From assembly GCA_004552395.1 (NCBI GenBank), contig SFOK01000030.1, positions 1 to 21,198 on the forward strand: 21,198 nt of DNA, read 5' to 3'. A program made the position numbers and the translations under genes. The DNA is from Bacteroidales bacterium. GTDB taxonomy: Bacteria > Bacteroidota > Bacteroidia > Bacteroidales > Muribaculaceae. Shown here in pieces: positions 1-8,574 of this stretch (positions are counted from its first letter, which is position 1; every line of letters begins with the position of its first letter). The notes beneath the pieces were generated by a model, which was not told the origin of the DNA, ran no database searches, and saw only the letters and a list, made by a program, of their open reading frames with translations.

Positions 1-143
1 TCGTATAATGCTTGTCTGCCCTATGAAGCTCATTGGTTAATTTGTCCGAAAAAGTAGTTTATTTTGCTCTTCCTTGTTAAACTATGTCTATGATGTATAG
101 TCTAATTAGCGGCCATTAACCATGAAATTTCATTTTTTCAATT

Positions 144-1583
144 ATGTCGAAAATAAATTTGAAGCCATCGGTGGCACTGCTCGCGTTGCTGATTCCGACA
201 GCCGTTTCGGCTCAGGGTCAGGATATGCCGGCGTCGACGCTTCCCGATGTGGATTCTATTGCGGCGGCTTACAGCGGCAGGTACGTCCCGCAGAACCCGG
301 CTATTCCGGCTGCACAGTCGGTCGTCATGTCGCTCGAGGAGTGCTCTAAGGTGGCGCTCGACAAGAATCCCACTGTCATTGTTTCCGGCATGGAGATCAA
401 ACGTGCCGATTATTCCAAGAAGGAAACGCTCGCGCAGCTTCTCCCCAACGTCAGCTTCGGCCTGCAGTATTCGCGAGCCATCGAGCTGCAGAGCATGAAG
501 ATGAACTTCGGAGGAACCACTCAGACTATCAAGATGGGTCAGGACAACTCCTGGGGTCTCGGCTTCACGGCCTCTATGCCTGTGATCGCGCCCACGCTCT
601 GGAAATCGCTTCAGCTTTCCGACACTCAGATCATGGCTTCTGTGGAGGCTTCCCGCGGCTCGGCCCTCGACCTCATCAATCAGGTGGAGCGCGCCTACTA
701 TTCGCTGCTGCTGGCCAAAGCATCGCGCAAAGTCCTGCTGCAGAACTACGACAACGCTGTCTTCAACGCCGACCTCTACAAGAAAAAATTCGATGCCGGC
801 ACAGCTTCGGAGTACGATGTGCTCCGCTCCTCCGTGCAGGTCAAGAACGCCGAGCCTGAGCTTCTGCAGGCCGACATAGCCGTGCGTCAGGCGCAGCTCC
901 AGCTCGCCATACTCTTAGCTCTCGATCCGGGCGTGGCCATAGAGCCCGACACCTCGCTTGAGGAGTATCAGCGCGAGATGTTCGCCCGCGAGTCAGCCGG
1001 TTATTCGCTTGCCGACAACACGCAGCTGCGTTCCATGCTCATACAGCGCAAGGCGCTCGAGCAGACCGTGGCTATGCGCAAACTCGACTGGGTGCCCACT
1101 CTCTCTGCCAACGTCAACCTGATGTGGAACTCGATCTCCAACGGCAATATGTTCAAGCACATAGATCTCATGCGATACTCCACAGCCGGCTTCTCCGTCT
1201 CTGTGCCCATCTTCTCCGGTGGCTCCAAATACTATGGCCTCAAGAACGCCAAAGTGCAGTTCGCCGAGAACACTCTACAGACCGAGAACCTGCAGCGCTC
1301 GCTCCAGACTCAGCTCGAACTCGCTGTGGACAATATCAACAAGGAGGTGACTCAGATCGAGTCGTCTGCCGAGGGTGTCCGTCAGGCCGAGAAAGCTCAT
1401 CAGATCATGCAGAAGAGCTTCGAGATCGGGGCCGCCACTTATCTGGACCTGCGCGACTCCGAGCTCGCCGAGACATCTTCGCGTCTCAGCTACTATCAGG
1501 CCATCTACAATTACCTCGTCTCTCATTCCGACCTCGACCTGCTTCTTGGCCGCGGCGTCCCTCCCTCCGGGCAAAATAATTAA
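144..1583 (+). CDS. TolC-family outer membrane efflux protein
   Basis: This is the outer membrane factor of a tripartite efflux system: a trimeric barrel plus periplasmic alpha-helical tunnel that exports substrates delivered by the pump. The 479-residue protein starts with a clear signal peptide (MSKINLKPSVALLALLIPTA, cleavage probably after VSA near residue 23). After it come long amphipathic helices rich in Gln, Leu and Ala, arranged in two similar halves, as in TolC. Phrases such as VERAYYSLLLAK and the C-terminal YLDLRDSELAETSSRLSYYQ are typical of the family. The ATG at 144 is chosen because it gives the signal peptide; the ATG at 122 opens a different, meaningless frame. It is the first gene of a co-directional set with an adaptor (63 bases downstream) and an RND pump, so it very probably serves that pump. 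Substrate cannot be told. The family is certain; the partnership is inferred from position. Confidence 0.95.
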   Translation: MSKINLKPSVALLALLIPTAVSAQGQDMPASTLPDVDSIAAAYSGRYVPQNPAIPAAQSVVMSLEECSKVALDKNPTVIVSGMEIKRADYSKKETLAQLLPNVSFGLQYSRAIELQSMKMNFGGTTQTIKMGQDNSWGLGFTASMPVIAPTLWKSLQLSDTQIMASVEASRGSALDLINQVERAYYSLLLAKASRKVLLQNYDNAVFNADLYKKKFDAGTASEYDVLRSSVQVKNAEPELLQADIAVRQAQLQLAILLALDPGVAIEPDTSLEEYQREMFARESAGYSLADNTQLRSMLIQRKALEQTVAMRKLDWVPTLSANVNLMWNSISNGNMFKHIDLMRYSTAGFSVSVPIFSGGSKYYGLKNAKVQFAENTLQTENLQRSLQTQLELAVDNINKEVTQIESSAEGVRQAEKAHQIMQKSFEIGAATYLDLRDSELAETSSRLSYYQAIYNYLVSHSDLDLLLGRGVPPSGQNN

Positions 1584-1646
1584 GCCAATCGACAATACCT
1601 TAAATATCAGATTCTTACAACCATCCCCGATAAAGCCAATTTCACA

Positions 1647-2741
1647 ATGAAATTCCTCAGATATACTCCCGTAGCTCTCGCTCTCCTGCTTACTGCCTGC
1701 TCCGGCTCCGACAAGAAAAAAGACGCCGCAGCCAAGGAAGAGATCCCAGCCGTGAAGGTTGAGACCGTCTATGAACGCGCTGTGCCTCAGAACTTTACTT
1801 ACACCGCGCAGACCGAAGCCGACAAGCTCAACAATGTGTCCTCATCCATGCCGTTGAGAATCAAGTCTATCCTCGTGGAGGAGGGACAGAAAGTGTCCCG
1901 CGGTCAGACGCTCGTGGTGCTCGACGATGTGAATACTACCACCTATAAGCTGCAGGTTGACAATGCCATAGCGGCTCTCAACAATGCCAAGGCGCAGTAT
2001 GACAACGTCAAGCTCGACTATGATCGCGCCGTTCAGCTCTATCAGATCGGCGGCGGCACGAAGCAGCAGGTCGACCAGATGCATACCCAGCTCATCACGG
2101 CCCGCAACGGCGTGACATCGGCGCAGAATTCGCTGGCAAGCGCACGACGCGCCCTCTCCAACGCGAGCGAGAACAGTGTGCTCACTTCTCCGGTTTCCGG
2201 CGTGGTCACTGCCCGCAACTATGACCCGGGAGATATGACCGGCACACTCCCGATCCTCACTGTGGCTCAGGTGCGCCCCATGAAGATAGTCATCAACGCT
2301 TCCGAGACTGAATACTCCAGGATATACAAAGGCCTCGCAGCCAAGATCACTTTCGACTCCTACGGCGGCGAAGTCTTCGACGGTGTAATCAGCAAGATTC
2401 TTCCCACCGTGGACCCGTCCACACGCACCTTCGCAGTGGAGATCGACATACCTAACGCCGATGAGCGTATCCTCCCCGGCATGTTCGCCCGTGTGGAGCT
2501 ATCACTGGGCGAGGCTACCCATGTGGTGGTGCCCGACCTTGCTGTTGTCAAGCAGCAGGGCTCCGGCAACCGCTACGTCTACCTCTATCGCGACGGCAAA
2601 GTAGAGTATGTGCAGGTGCAGCTCGGCCAGCGTATCGGCGACAGCTACGAGCTCCTGAGCGGCGTCCCCTCCGGTTCGCAGGTTGTGATCTCCGGCCAGA
2701 ACGCCCTCACCAACGGCTGCCGGGTGAAAGTCATCAAATAA
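1647..2741 (+). CDS. RND efflux periplasmic adaptor lipoprotein (membrane fusion protein)
   Basis: This protein bridges the inner membrane RND pump and the outer membrane channel. It has 364 residues. The N-terminus is a lipoprotein signal, with lipobox LTAC and the lipidated cysteine at residue 18, followed by a charged linker. Next come a half biotinyl/lipoyl-like segment (around residues 60-95, VEEGQKVSRGQTLVVLDD), a helical hairpin rich in Ala, Asn and Gln (about 100-175), the returning lipoyl half (VLTSPVSGVVTARNYDPGDM), a beta-barrel region and a membrane-proximal domain ending near SGQNALTNGCRVKVIK. This is the standard HlyD/AcrA-type order. It lies between the outer membrane factor and the pump, on the same strand. 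The 116-base gap to the pump gene is longer than the other operon gaps and holds a tandem repeat. Export substrate is unknown. Confidence 0.96.
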   Translation: MKFLRYTPVALALLLTACSGSDKKKDAAAKEEIPAVKVETVYERAVPQNFTYTAQTEADKLNNVSSSMPLRIKSILVEEGQKVSRGQTLVVLDDVNTTTYKLQVDNAIAALNNAKAQYDNVKLDYDRAVQLYQIGGGTKQQVDQMHTQLITARNGVTSAQNSLASARRALSNASENSVLTSPVSGVVTARNYDPGDMTGTLPILTVAQVRPMKIVINASETEYSRIYKGLAAKITFDSYGGEVFDGVISKILPTVDPSTRTFAVEIDIPNADERILPGMFARVELSLGEATHVVVPDLAVVKQQGSGNRYVYLYRDGKVEYVQVQLGQRIGDSYELLSGVPSGSQVVISGQNALTNGCRVKVIK

Positions 2742-2755
2742 TCCGCAGCCCGCAC

Positions 2756-2822
2756 TGCTTTCCCTCGCGTTAGCAAAGCATCTCTCCTTCGCGTCAGCAA
2801 AGCATCTCTCCCTCGCTTCAAC
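2756..2822 (+). repeat. 24-bp tandem repeat between adaptor and pump genes
   Basis: Almost three copies of a 24-base unit lie in the spacer. The shared block TCGCGTyAGCAAAGCA begins at 2765 and 2789, and a degenerate third copy (TCGCTTCAACAAGA) begins at 2813. The unit contains a potential stem, TGCTTT (2756-2761) with AAAGCA (2775-2780). The spacer carries no plausible gene, so in the mRNA this is an intercistronic repeat with hairpin potential just upstream of the GTG start of the pump. Whether it affects expression is not visible. Confidence 0.8.
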
Positions 2823-2857
2823 AAGATTTATCCTCAACTATTTAACGAAGAACCGCA

Positions 2858-5800
2858 GTGTCTCTATACGCATCAGCAGTACGCCGCCCGGTCATGACCA
2901 CGCTCTGTTTCTTAGCCGTGATCATCATGGGCCTCTTCTCCCTCTCCAAGCTCCCTATCGACCTTTACCCCGACATCGACACCAATCAGCTGATGGTGAT
3001 GACAATGTATCCGGGCGCGAGTGCCGAAGACATAGAGCAGAATGTGACCAAACCGCTTGAGAACACCCTCAACTCGGTGGAGCATCTCAAGCACATCACC
3101 TCGCAGAGCCGCGAGAACACTTCCGTCATCACTCTGGAATTCGAGTACGGCTACGATATAGATGTGCTCACCAACGATGTGCGCGACAAACTCGATATGG
3201 TGGAATCGCAGCTCCCCGACGATTCCCAGAACCCGATCATATTCAAGTTCTCCACCGATATGATCCCTATCTGCCTCCTCTCGGTCGAAGCTCACGAAAG
3301 TATGCCGGGTCTCTACAAGATCCTCGACGACGGGCTGGCCAACCCGCTCGCCCGTATCGACGGTGTCGGCTCCGTCTCCATCTCAGGCGCCCCGAAGCGC
3401 GAGATCCACGTCTATTGCGATCCCAACAAGCTCGAGGCCTATCACCTGAGCGTGGAGCAGATCTCGTCGCTCATCGCGGCTGAGAACCGCAACACACCCG
3501 GCGGCTCGTTCGATATCGGCAACAACACCTACGCTCTCCGTGTCCAGGGCGAGTTCGACGACTCGCGCCAGATGGAGGATATCCCCGTGGCATCTGTCGA
3601 CGGCCGCACGGTCTATCTCAAGGATGTGGCCCGCGTCGACGACTCGCTCGAGGAGCGCACGCAGCGCACCTACATCAACGGCAAGGAAGGCGCCATGGTC
3701 GTGATCCAGAAACAGTCGGGCGCCAACTCTGTGGCTATCTCCAAAGCCGTGCAGGAGGCTCTCCCCAGACTGCAGAAGAACCTCCCCTCCGATGTGAAGA
3801 TCGGTGTCATTGTGGATACTTCCGACAATATCGTCAACACTATCAAGTCGCTCGAGGAGACGGTGCTCTATGCCCTGCTCTTCGTGGTGATAGTGGTCTT
3901 CTTCTTCCTGGGCCGCTGGCGAGCCACACTCATCATCGTCATCACGATCCCCGTATCGCTGATCGCCTCGTTCATCTATCTGGCGGCCACGGGCAATTCG
4001 CTCAACATAGTCTCGCTCTCGGCGCTCTCCATATCGATCGGTATGGTGGTGGACGATGCCATCGTGGTGCTCGAGAATGTGACCACACATATAGAGCGAG
4101 GATCTGACCCGAAGCAGGCCGCCGTGCACGGCACAAACGAGGTGGCCATCTCCGTGATCGCCTCCACACTGACGCTGATAGCCGTGTTCTTCCCCCTCAC
4201 ACTCGTCACCGGCATGACAGGTGTCCTCTTCCGCCAGCTCGGATGGATGGTTACCATCATGATGATCATATCCACCACCTGCGCCCTCTCGCTCACTCCG
4301 ATGCTCTGCTCGCAGTGGTTGCGTCTAGGCCGCCCCGGCAAATGGTTCCGGAAGTTCTTCGGCCCGGTGGAGCGCGCATTGGATCGCTTTGACAACGGCT
4401 ACGCGCATCTGCTGCACTGGGTGGTCGGTCACCGCACCGTCACTATCCTGGTCTGCCTGGGTATCTTCGTGGGCTCGATACTGCTCGTCAAGAATGTGGG
4501 CACAGAGTTCTTCCCAACGCAGGATAACGCCCGCCTGGGTGTGAGCCTCGAGACTCCGATCGGCACCCGCGCCGAGATCACCACAGAGGCTATTCACCGC
4601 CTCGACTCCATGTGGCGCAAGAAATATCCCGAGATCATAGTATCGAGCTACACGGCCGGCCCGGCAAGCTCCGACAACACCTGGGCTTCGCTGAGCGACA
4701 ACGGCCCGCACATCGCCTCCATGAATATCCGTCTCTCGGATCCGGGCGACCGCAGCCGCTCTATCACCGAGATAGCCGACAGTATGCGTGCCGACCTCAC
4801 CAACTATTTCCCCGAGTTTAAGAAAGCTCAGGTCAATGTGGGCGGCGGACGCGGCGCCGGCATGGGCGGCCAGTCAACTGTCGACTTCGAGATCTACGGC
4901 TACGACTTTACCGAAACCGATTCTGTAGCCAATCAGGTGCGCCAGATCCTGCTCGGCATCGAGGGTACGGCCGACGTCATGATCTCCCGCTCCGACTATC
5001 AGCCGGAGTATCAGGTCGACTTCGATCGCGAGAAACTCTCGATCCACGGCGTGAATATGCAGACCATGGCCAACGCTCTCCGAAACCGTATCAACGGCGC
5101 CACAGCCTCGCAGTTCCGCGAGGACGGCGAGGAATACGATATCAAGGTCATGTTCGAGCCCGACCGCCGTATCAGCATCGAGGATATAGAGAATATCACC
5201 GTCTACAACTCGCAGGGCCAGGGCGTCCGCATCAAGGATGTGGGTCAGGTCGTGGAGCGCTTCTCGCCGCCTACGATCGAGCGCAAGGACCGCGAGCGTA
5301 TCATCACCGTATCGGCTATCGTCACGGGCGGTGTGCCTATGAGCCAGGTTGTGGCCGATGCTCAGATGGAGATCGACAAGCTGCATCTCCCCGCCGGCAT
5401 CAGCATCAACCTCTCGGGTAGCTTCGAGGACCAGCAGGATTCGTTCAGCGACCTCATGATACTCGGTCTGCTCATCATCATTCTGGTCTATATAGTCATG
5501 GCCGCTCAGTTCGAGAGCCTCACATACCCGGGCATCATCATGACCTCGCTCCTGTTCGCCTTCTCAGGTGTCTTTATAATCCTGTGGCTCACCGGACACA
5601 CGCTCAACGTCATGTCTATGATCGGCGCCATCATGCTGATCGGTATTGTGGTCAAGAACGGTATTGTGCTCATAGATTATATCACACTGAACCGCGAGCG
5701 CGGCATGGGCATCCGCACAGCCGTGATCCACGGCGGTAAGTCGCGTCTCCGTCCTGTGATCATGACCACACTCACCACCGTTCTCGGTATGGTCCCGATG

Positions 5801-5995
5801 GCCGTAGGTTCCGGACAGGGCGCCGAGATGTGGCGTCCTATGGGTACGGCCGTGATCGGTGGTCTCACATTCTCCACCATTCTGACACTGCTCTTCGTGC
5901 CGGTGCTCTACTGCGTATTCGCCAGCCGCGGTGTGAAACGCACCCGCCGCAAACTGCGCAAAGCCCGTGCTAAGAAAGCAGATATAACAGATTAA
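2858..5995 (+). CDS. RND-family (HAE1/AcrB-like) efflux pump permease
   Basis: This is an inner membrane proton/substrate antiporter, the energised part of the tripartite system. Its 1045 residues match the usual AcrB-type length. The protein opens with a first membrane helix (MTTLCFLAVIIMGLFSL) and the family phrase LPIDLYPDIDTNQLMVMTMYPGASAED in its usual place. It has the two large periplasmic loops and twelve predicted membrane helices. The proton-relay residues are present: two adjacent aspartates at about 399-400 (GMVVDDAIVVLEN) and the partner lysine at about 933 (GIVVKNGIVLIDY), so the pump should be active. A glycine-rich segment (GGGRGAGMGG, about residue 665) lies in the second periplasmic loop. 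The start codon is GTG at 2858; the residues right after it (MSLYASAVRRPVMTTL) match the usual family N-terminus. Substrate is unknown. Confidence 0.97.
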   Translation: MSLYASAVRRPVMTTLCFLAVIIMGLFSLSKLPIDLYPDIDTNQLMVMTMYPGASAEDIEQNVTKPLENTLNSVEHLKHITSQSRENTSVITLEFEYGYDIDVLTNDVRDKLDMVESQLPDDSQNPIIFKFSTDMIPICLLSVEAHESMPGLYKILDDGLANPLARIDGVGSVSISGAPKREIHVYCDPNKLEAYHLSVEQISSLIAAENRNTPGGSFDIGNNTYALRVQGEFDDSRQMEDIPVASVDGRTVYLKDVARVDDSLEERTQRTYINGKEGAMVVIQKQSGANSVAISKAVQEALPRLQKNLPSDVKIGVIVDTSDNIVNTIKSLEETVLYALLFVVIVVFFFLGRWRATLIIVITIPVSLIASFIYLAATGNSLNIVSLSALSISIGMVVDDAIVVLENVTTHIERGSDPKQAAVHGTNEVAISVIASTLTLIAVFFPLTLVTGMTGVLFRQLGWMVTIMMIISTTCALSLTPMLCSQWLRLGRPGKWFRKFFGPVERALDRFDNGYAHLLHWVVGHRTVTILVCLGIFVGSILLVKNVGTEFFPTQDNARLGVSLETPIGTRAEITTEAIHRLDSMWRKKYPEIIVSSYTAGPASSDNTWASLSDNGPHIASMNIRLSDPGDRSRSITEIADSMRADLTNYFPEFKKAQVNVGGGRGAGMGGQSTVDFEIYGYDFTETDSVANQVRQILLGIEGTADVMISRSDYQPEYQVDFDREKLSIHGVNMQTMANALRNRINGATASQFREDGEEYDIKVMFEPDRRISIEDIENITVYNSQGQGVRIKDVGQVVERFSPPTIERKDRERIITVSAIVTGGVPMSQVVADAQMEIDKLHLPAGISINLSGSFEDQQDSFSDLMILGLLIIILVYIVMAAQFESLTYPGIIMTSLLFAFSGVFIILWLTGHTLNVMSMIGAIMLIGIVVKNGIVLIDYITLNRERGMGIRTAVIHGGKSRLRPVIMTTLTTVLGMVPMAVGSGQGAEMWRPMGTAVIGGLTFSTILTLLFVPVLYCVFASRGVKRTRRKLRKARAKKADITD

Positions 5996-6006
5996 TTTGA
6001 AAACGT

Positions 6007-6300
6007 ATGAAAGCAATATTTATAGCCTACGATCAGGCATGGCATGAGAAGATAATCGAGCTCCTTGACCATTTCAACTGCCGCGGCTTCACCGGCTTCG
6101 GCACCGTGCAGGGACGCGGATCAGTGAAAGGAGAGCCCCACTACGGCACACACGCGTGGCCCTCACTCGCCCAGGCCATCATAGCCATGGTTGAGGATCA
6201 CCGTGCACCGCTCGTCATGGAAGCCCTCCACGAACTCGACGCGCAGAAACCCCGCCTGGGCCTGCGCGCCTTCCAGTGGACCGTAGAAGCCAGCATTTGA
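6007..6300 (+). CDS. P-II-like transporter-associated protein (PG0541 type)
   Basis: This is a small 97-residue protein without signal peptide or membrane helix, so it is probably cytosolic. It begins MKAIFIAYDQAWHEKIIELL and includes a short beta/turn region rich in Gly and His (GFTGFGTVQGRGSVKGEPHYGTH, in part). It ends in strands typical of a ferredoxin-like fold. It resembles the small P-II-like proteins encoded next to RND pumps in Bacteroidetes (PG0541 type), recognised here from memory of the family. It starts 11 bases after the pump stop codon, so the two are almost certainly cotranscribed. By analogy with P-II proteins it may bind a small ligand and modulate the pump, but this is inference; no function is shown by the sequence. 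It is the last gene of the operon and is followed by a terminator. Confidence 0.82.
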   Translation: MKAIFIAYDQAWHEKIIELLDHFNCRGFTGFGTVQGRGSVKGEPHYGTHAWPSLAQAIIAMVEDHRAPLVMEALHELDAQKPRLGLRAFQWTVEASI

Positions 6301-6421
6301 CCCTAACCCGCGGCCGTGTTACCGGGATTCCCGCGGGCGGCTTAAAATCCGAATTATCCGCCCAATGCGGGCCCGAAATTACCAAGAACTTTATGGCAAA
6401 AAATCCGCCCTCTCGGGCCCA

Positions 6422-6455
6422 AAAAAAATCCGCCCTTCCCGGGGCGGATTTTTTT
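6422..6455. terminator. Bidirectional Rho-independent terminator
   Basis: A perfect 14-base inverted repeat (AAAAAAATCCGCCC at 6422-6435, GGGCGGATTTTTTT at 6442-6455) has a 6-base loop. A run of T follows the GC stem on either strand. It lies between the convergent efflux operon and the fused SpmA/B gene and can end transcripts from both sides. A second copy of the left arm (AAAAAATCCGCCC) sits just upstream at about 6399-6411 and could compete for pairing. Confidence 0.88.
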
Positions 6456-6465
6456 ATCGCCATCA

Positions 6466-6499
6466 GTCCGACCCGTCCGACAGGTCCGACCTGTCCGAC
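6466..6499. repeat. 9-bp-period repeat (GTCCGAC x4) with internal palindrome
   Basis: The heptamer GTCCGAC starts at 6466, 6475, 6484 and 6493, an exact 9-base period. Inside it GACAGGTCCGACCTGTC (6479-6495) is a perfect palindrome of 8-base arms around one base. It lies in the 248-base convergent spacer next to the terminator. It could be a simple sequence repeat, an extra terminator stem for the minus strand gene, or a protein site; the sequence does not decide. Confidence 0.7.
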
Positions 6500-6548
6500 A
6501 TTCGGGGATACCAAACCGGGCCGGGACGGGTCAGTGTCATGTGCCGGG

Positions 6549-7781
6549 TCAGTGGGCGAAGAAGAAGTAGGCGGTTATGACGGCGGAGACGGCTCCCACC
6601 ACATCGGCGAGTAGCGCGTATCCGGCTGCGTAGCGTGTCTTCATCACTCCCACGGAACCGAAGTAGACCGCGAGAATATAGAACGTAGTATCAGTGCTTC
6701 CGCGCACTGCTGCTGCCACCTGACTCACGAACGCGTCGGCACCGTTCTCTTTCATCACATCGAGCATCAGGGCGCATGAGCCGGATCCGCTCAGCGGCTT
6801 CATGAGCATGGTAGGCAGGGCGCCTACCCACTGTGTGTCGAAGCCGCACAGCCCCACGAACCATTCCACACCGTCGGTGAAGAAATCCAAAGCGCCTGAA
6901 GCGCGAAACATACCAATCGCCACTAAGATAGCCACCAGATAAGGTATGATCATCACTGCTGTCTTGAAGCCCTCTTTGGCGCCCTCTATGAAGGTGTCGT
7001 ACACATTTATCTTCTTGCGCACGCCCATGGCTATGAAGATGATTATCACCGAGAAGAGTATCACATTGGCCGCGAAGGTGCTGTAGACCTGCACTTTCTC
7101 AGCGGGCAGCGAGGAGAAGAACCAGACCACAAGCGCCACGAACGCCGCTATGCCGCCGAGCCATGAGAGAAGCACCCGGTCGGGACGTATGCGCTGCTTG
7201 ATGCAGAGAGCCGTCAGGCCCACGAGTGTGGCTATGGTCGTGGCCACGAGTATCGGTATGAATATGTCGGTGGGGTTCGATGCGCCTCCCTGAGCGCGGT
7301 ACATCATGATGCTGATCGGTATCAGACAGAGGCCCGACGAGTTGAGCACCAGAAACATGATCATGGCGTCGGTGGCCGTGTCCTTCTTCTTATTGAGCGA
7401 CTGCATCTCCTGCATGGCGCGCAGACCCATAGGCGTAGCCGCATTGTCAAGACCGAGCATGTTGGCCGATATGTTCATGAAGATGGAGCCCATGGCGGGG
7501 TGTCCGGCCGGTATGCCGGGGAAGAGGCGCGAGAAGAAAGGGTTCACGAGCCGAGCCAGACCGGCTATCACGCCTCCGCGTTCGCCGATCTTCATGATGC
7601 CGAGCCAGAGGGTGAGCACACCGGTGAGACCCAGCGAAATCTCGAAAGCGAACGCCGCCTGGTCAAACGACGAGTTCATTATGTCGGACCAGATGGAGAC
7701 ATCGCCTGTCGACGCGCTCACGCAGATCGCTGTGATGAACGCCGCCGCGAAGAAGAATATCCAGATATAATTCAGTATCAC
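6549..7781 (-). CDS. Nucleoside recognition (Gate) domain membrane protein, fused SpmA/SpmB type
   Basis: This is a 410-residue integral membrane protein of about ten helices. It joins the two spore-maturation-type halves, SpmA and SpmB, in one chain. The first half shows the Gate motif region GSIFMNISANMLGLDNAATP with MGLRAMQEMQ, and the second half shows MLMKPLSGSGSCALMLDVM and AVRGSTDTTFYILAVYFG. The fused form is common in non-sporulating Bacteroidetes, so a role in sporulation is not implied; the true substrate is unknown. The start codon is GTG at 7781 and gives MILNYIWIFFFAAAF, a membrane helix. It lies 58 bases downstream of znuC on the same strand and may be read through from it. It does not replace the missing zinc permease: it belongs to a different family from the ZnuB-type permeases. 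Confidence 0.9.
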   Translation of the reverse strand: MILNYIWIFFFAAAFITAICVSASTGDVSIWSDIMNSSFDQAAFAFEISLGLTGVLTLWLGIMKIGERGGVIAGLARLVNPFFSRLFPGIPAGHPAMGSIFMNISANMLGLDNAATPMGLRAMQEMQSLNKKKDTATDAMIMFLVLNSSGLCLIPISIMMYRAQGGASNPTDIFIPILVATTIATLVGLTALCIKQRIRPDRVLLSWLGGIAAFVALVVWFFSSLPAEKVQVYSTFAANVILFSVIIIFIAMGVRKKINVYDTFIEGAKEGFKTAVMIIPYLVAILVAIGMFRASGALDFFTDGVEWFVGLCGFDTQWVGALPTMLMKPLSGSGSCALMLDVMKENGADAFVSQVAAAVRGSTDTTFYILAVYFGSVGVMKTRYAAGYALLADVVGAVSAVITAYFFFAH

Positions 7782-7839
7782 TTGTCAGATAGTGTATAGT
7801 ATAGCGGAAGTGAATCGGTTGTCATAAACGGAGCCGGGG

Positions 7840-8574
7840 CTATCCGCAGTCGCAGTCGTCGCAATCGCAGGGGCTCTCCAGATAATGTTTGCCTGAATGG
7901 CAGACATGGAGAGAGTGGTCCACGATTAGGTGGCGGTTGGCCATGCCGGCTATCACCGACATCTCGTGGCTCACGAGTATGATTGTGGTGCGCGAGGCGA
8001 GGCGCTCCATCAGATCGTAGATGCGGTGCTCGAAACTCTTGTCCACATAGCTGAGCGGTTCGTCGAGCACGAGCACTTCGGGGTCGGAGATCAGGGCGCG
8101 GCCGAGCAGGGCGCGCTGCAGCTGTCCGCCTGAGAGGTCGCCGATCGGCCGGTGGCGGAACGATTCCGTGCCGGTCTCGCGGATCACGGCCGCGAGCCTC
8201 TCGCGGTCTCCGTCGGTGATCTTGGGGAAGATGCCGCGGTAGAGTCCGGAGAGGATCACCTCCTCCACCGAGATCGGAAAACGCGTGTCGATGCCGCTCT
8301 TCTGGGGCAGATAACCTATGGAGAGACGCTTCACCTCCCTCCCTTCGGTGTCGAAGTAGAACACCTCGCCGCGGGTCGGCTTTATGAGGCGGAGCATGGT
8401 GCGCAGCAGTGTGGTCTTGCCGCCGCCGTTTGGTCCGGTTATGGCCACAAAGTCGCCGCGGTTCACGGTGAAATCTATGTCGGTGAGTACGGGCCGCTCG
8501 TAGCTCACGCTCACGTGGCGCAGCTCGATCACGGGCTGCTCGGCCCGGCTGTTATGCTGATTGCTGAGAGTCAT
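7840..8574 (-). CDS. znuC: Zinc/metal ABC transporter ATP-binding protein
   Basis: This is the ATPase subunit of a metal uptake transporter, 244 residues. It has Walker A GPNGGGKTT (about residues 47-55), a Q-loop near YLPQKSG, signature LSGGQLQRALLGRAL, Walker B VLVLDEP and the switch histidine in LVSHEMSVI. The start is the ATG at 8574, which overlaps the znuA stop codon by four bases (ATGA). The frame stays open far upstream only because it lies over znuA, so the longer form is rejected. The last residues are CDCDDCDCG, a short Cys/Asp tail that could bind metal. It is probably cotranscribed and translationally coupled with znuA. No permease gene follows. Zinc is the most likely substrate from the partner's His-rich loop, but manganese cannot be excluded. 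Confidence 0.92.
   Translation of the reverse strand: MTLSNQHNSRAEQPVIELRHVSVSYERPVLTDIDFTVNRGDFVAITGPNGGGKTTLLRTMLRLIKPTRGEVFYFDTEGREVKRLSIGYLPQKSGIDTRFPISVEEVILSGLYRGIFPKITDGDRERLAAVIRETGTESFRHRPIGDLSGGQLQRALLGRALISDPEVLVLDEPLSYVDKSFEHRIYDLMERLASRTTIILVSHEMSVIAGMANRHLIVDHSLHVCHSGKHYLESPCDCDDCDCG

Noticed and set aside
122..349. Small open frame starting at the first ATG
   Set aside because: It overlaps the outer membrane factor gene in another frame. The ATG at 144 yields a clear signal peptide; 122-133 is merely a palindrome, ATGAAATTTCAT.
6276..6614. Open frames across the terminator region, such as a Pro/Thr-rich one
   Set aside because: They read through the terminator hairpin and the 9-base repeat, which creates the Pro-Thr pattern artificially.
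6549..7781. Fused SpmA/SpmB protein as sign of sporulation
   Set aside because: Such proteins are widespread in non-sporulating Bacteroidetes, and no other sporulation gene is in the window.
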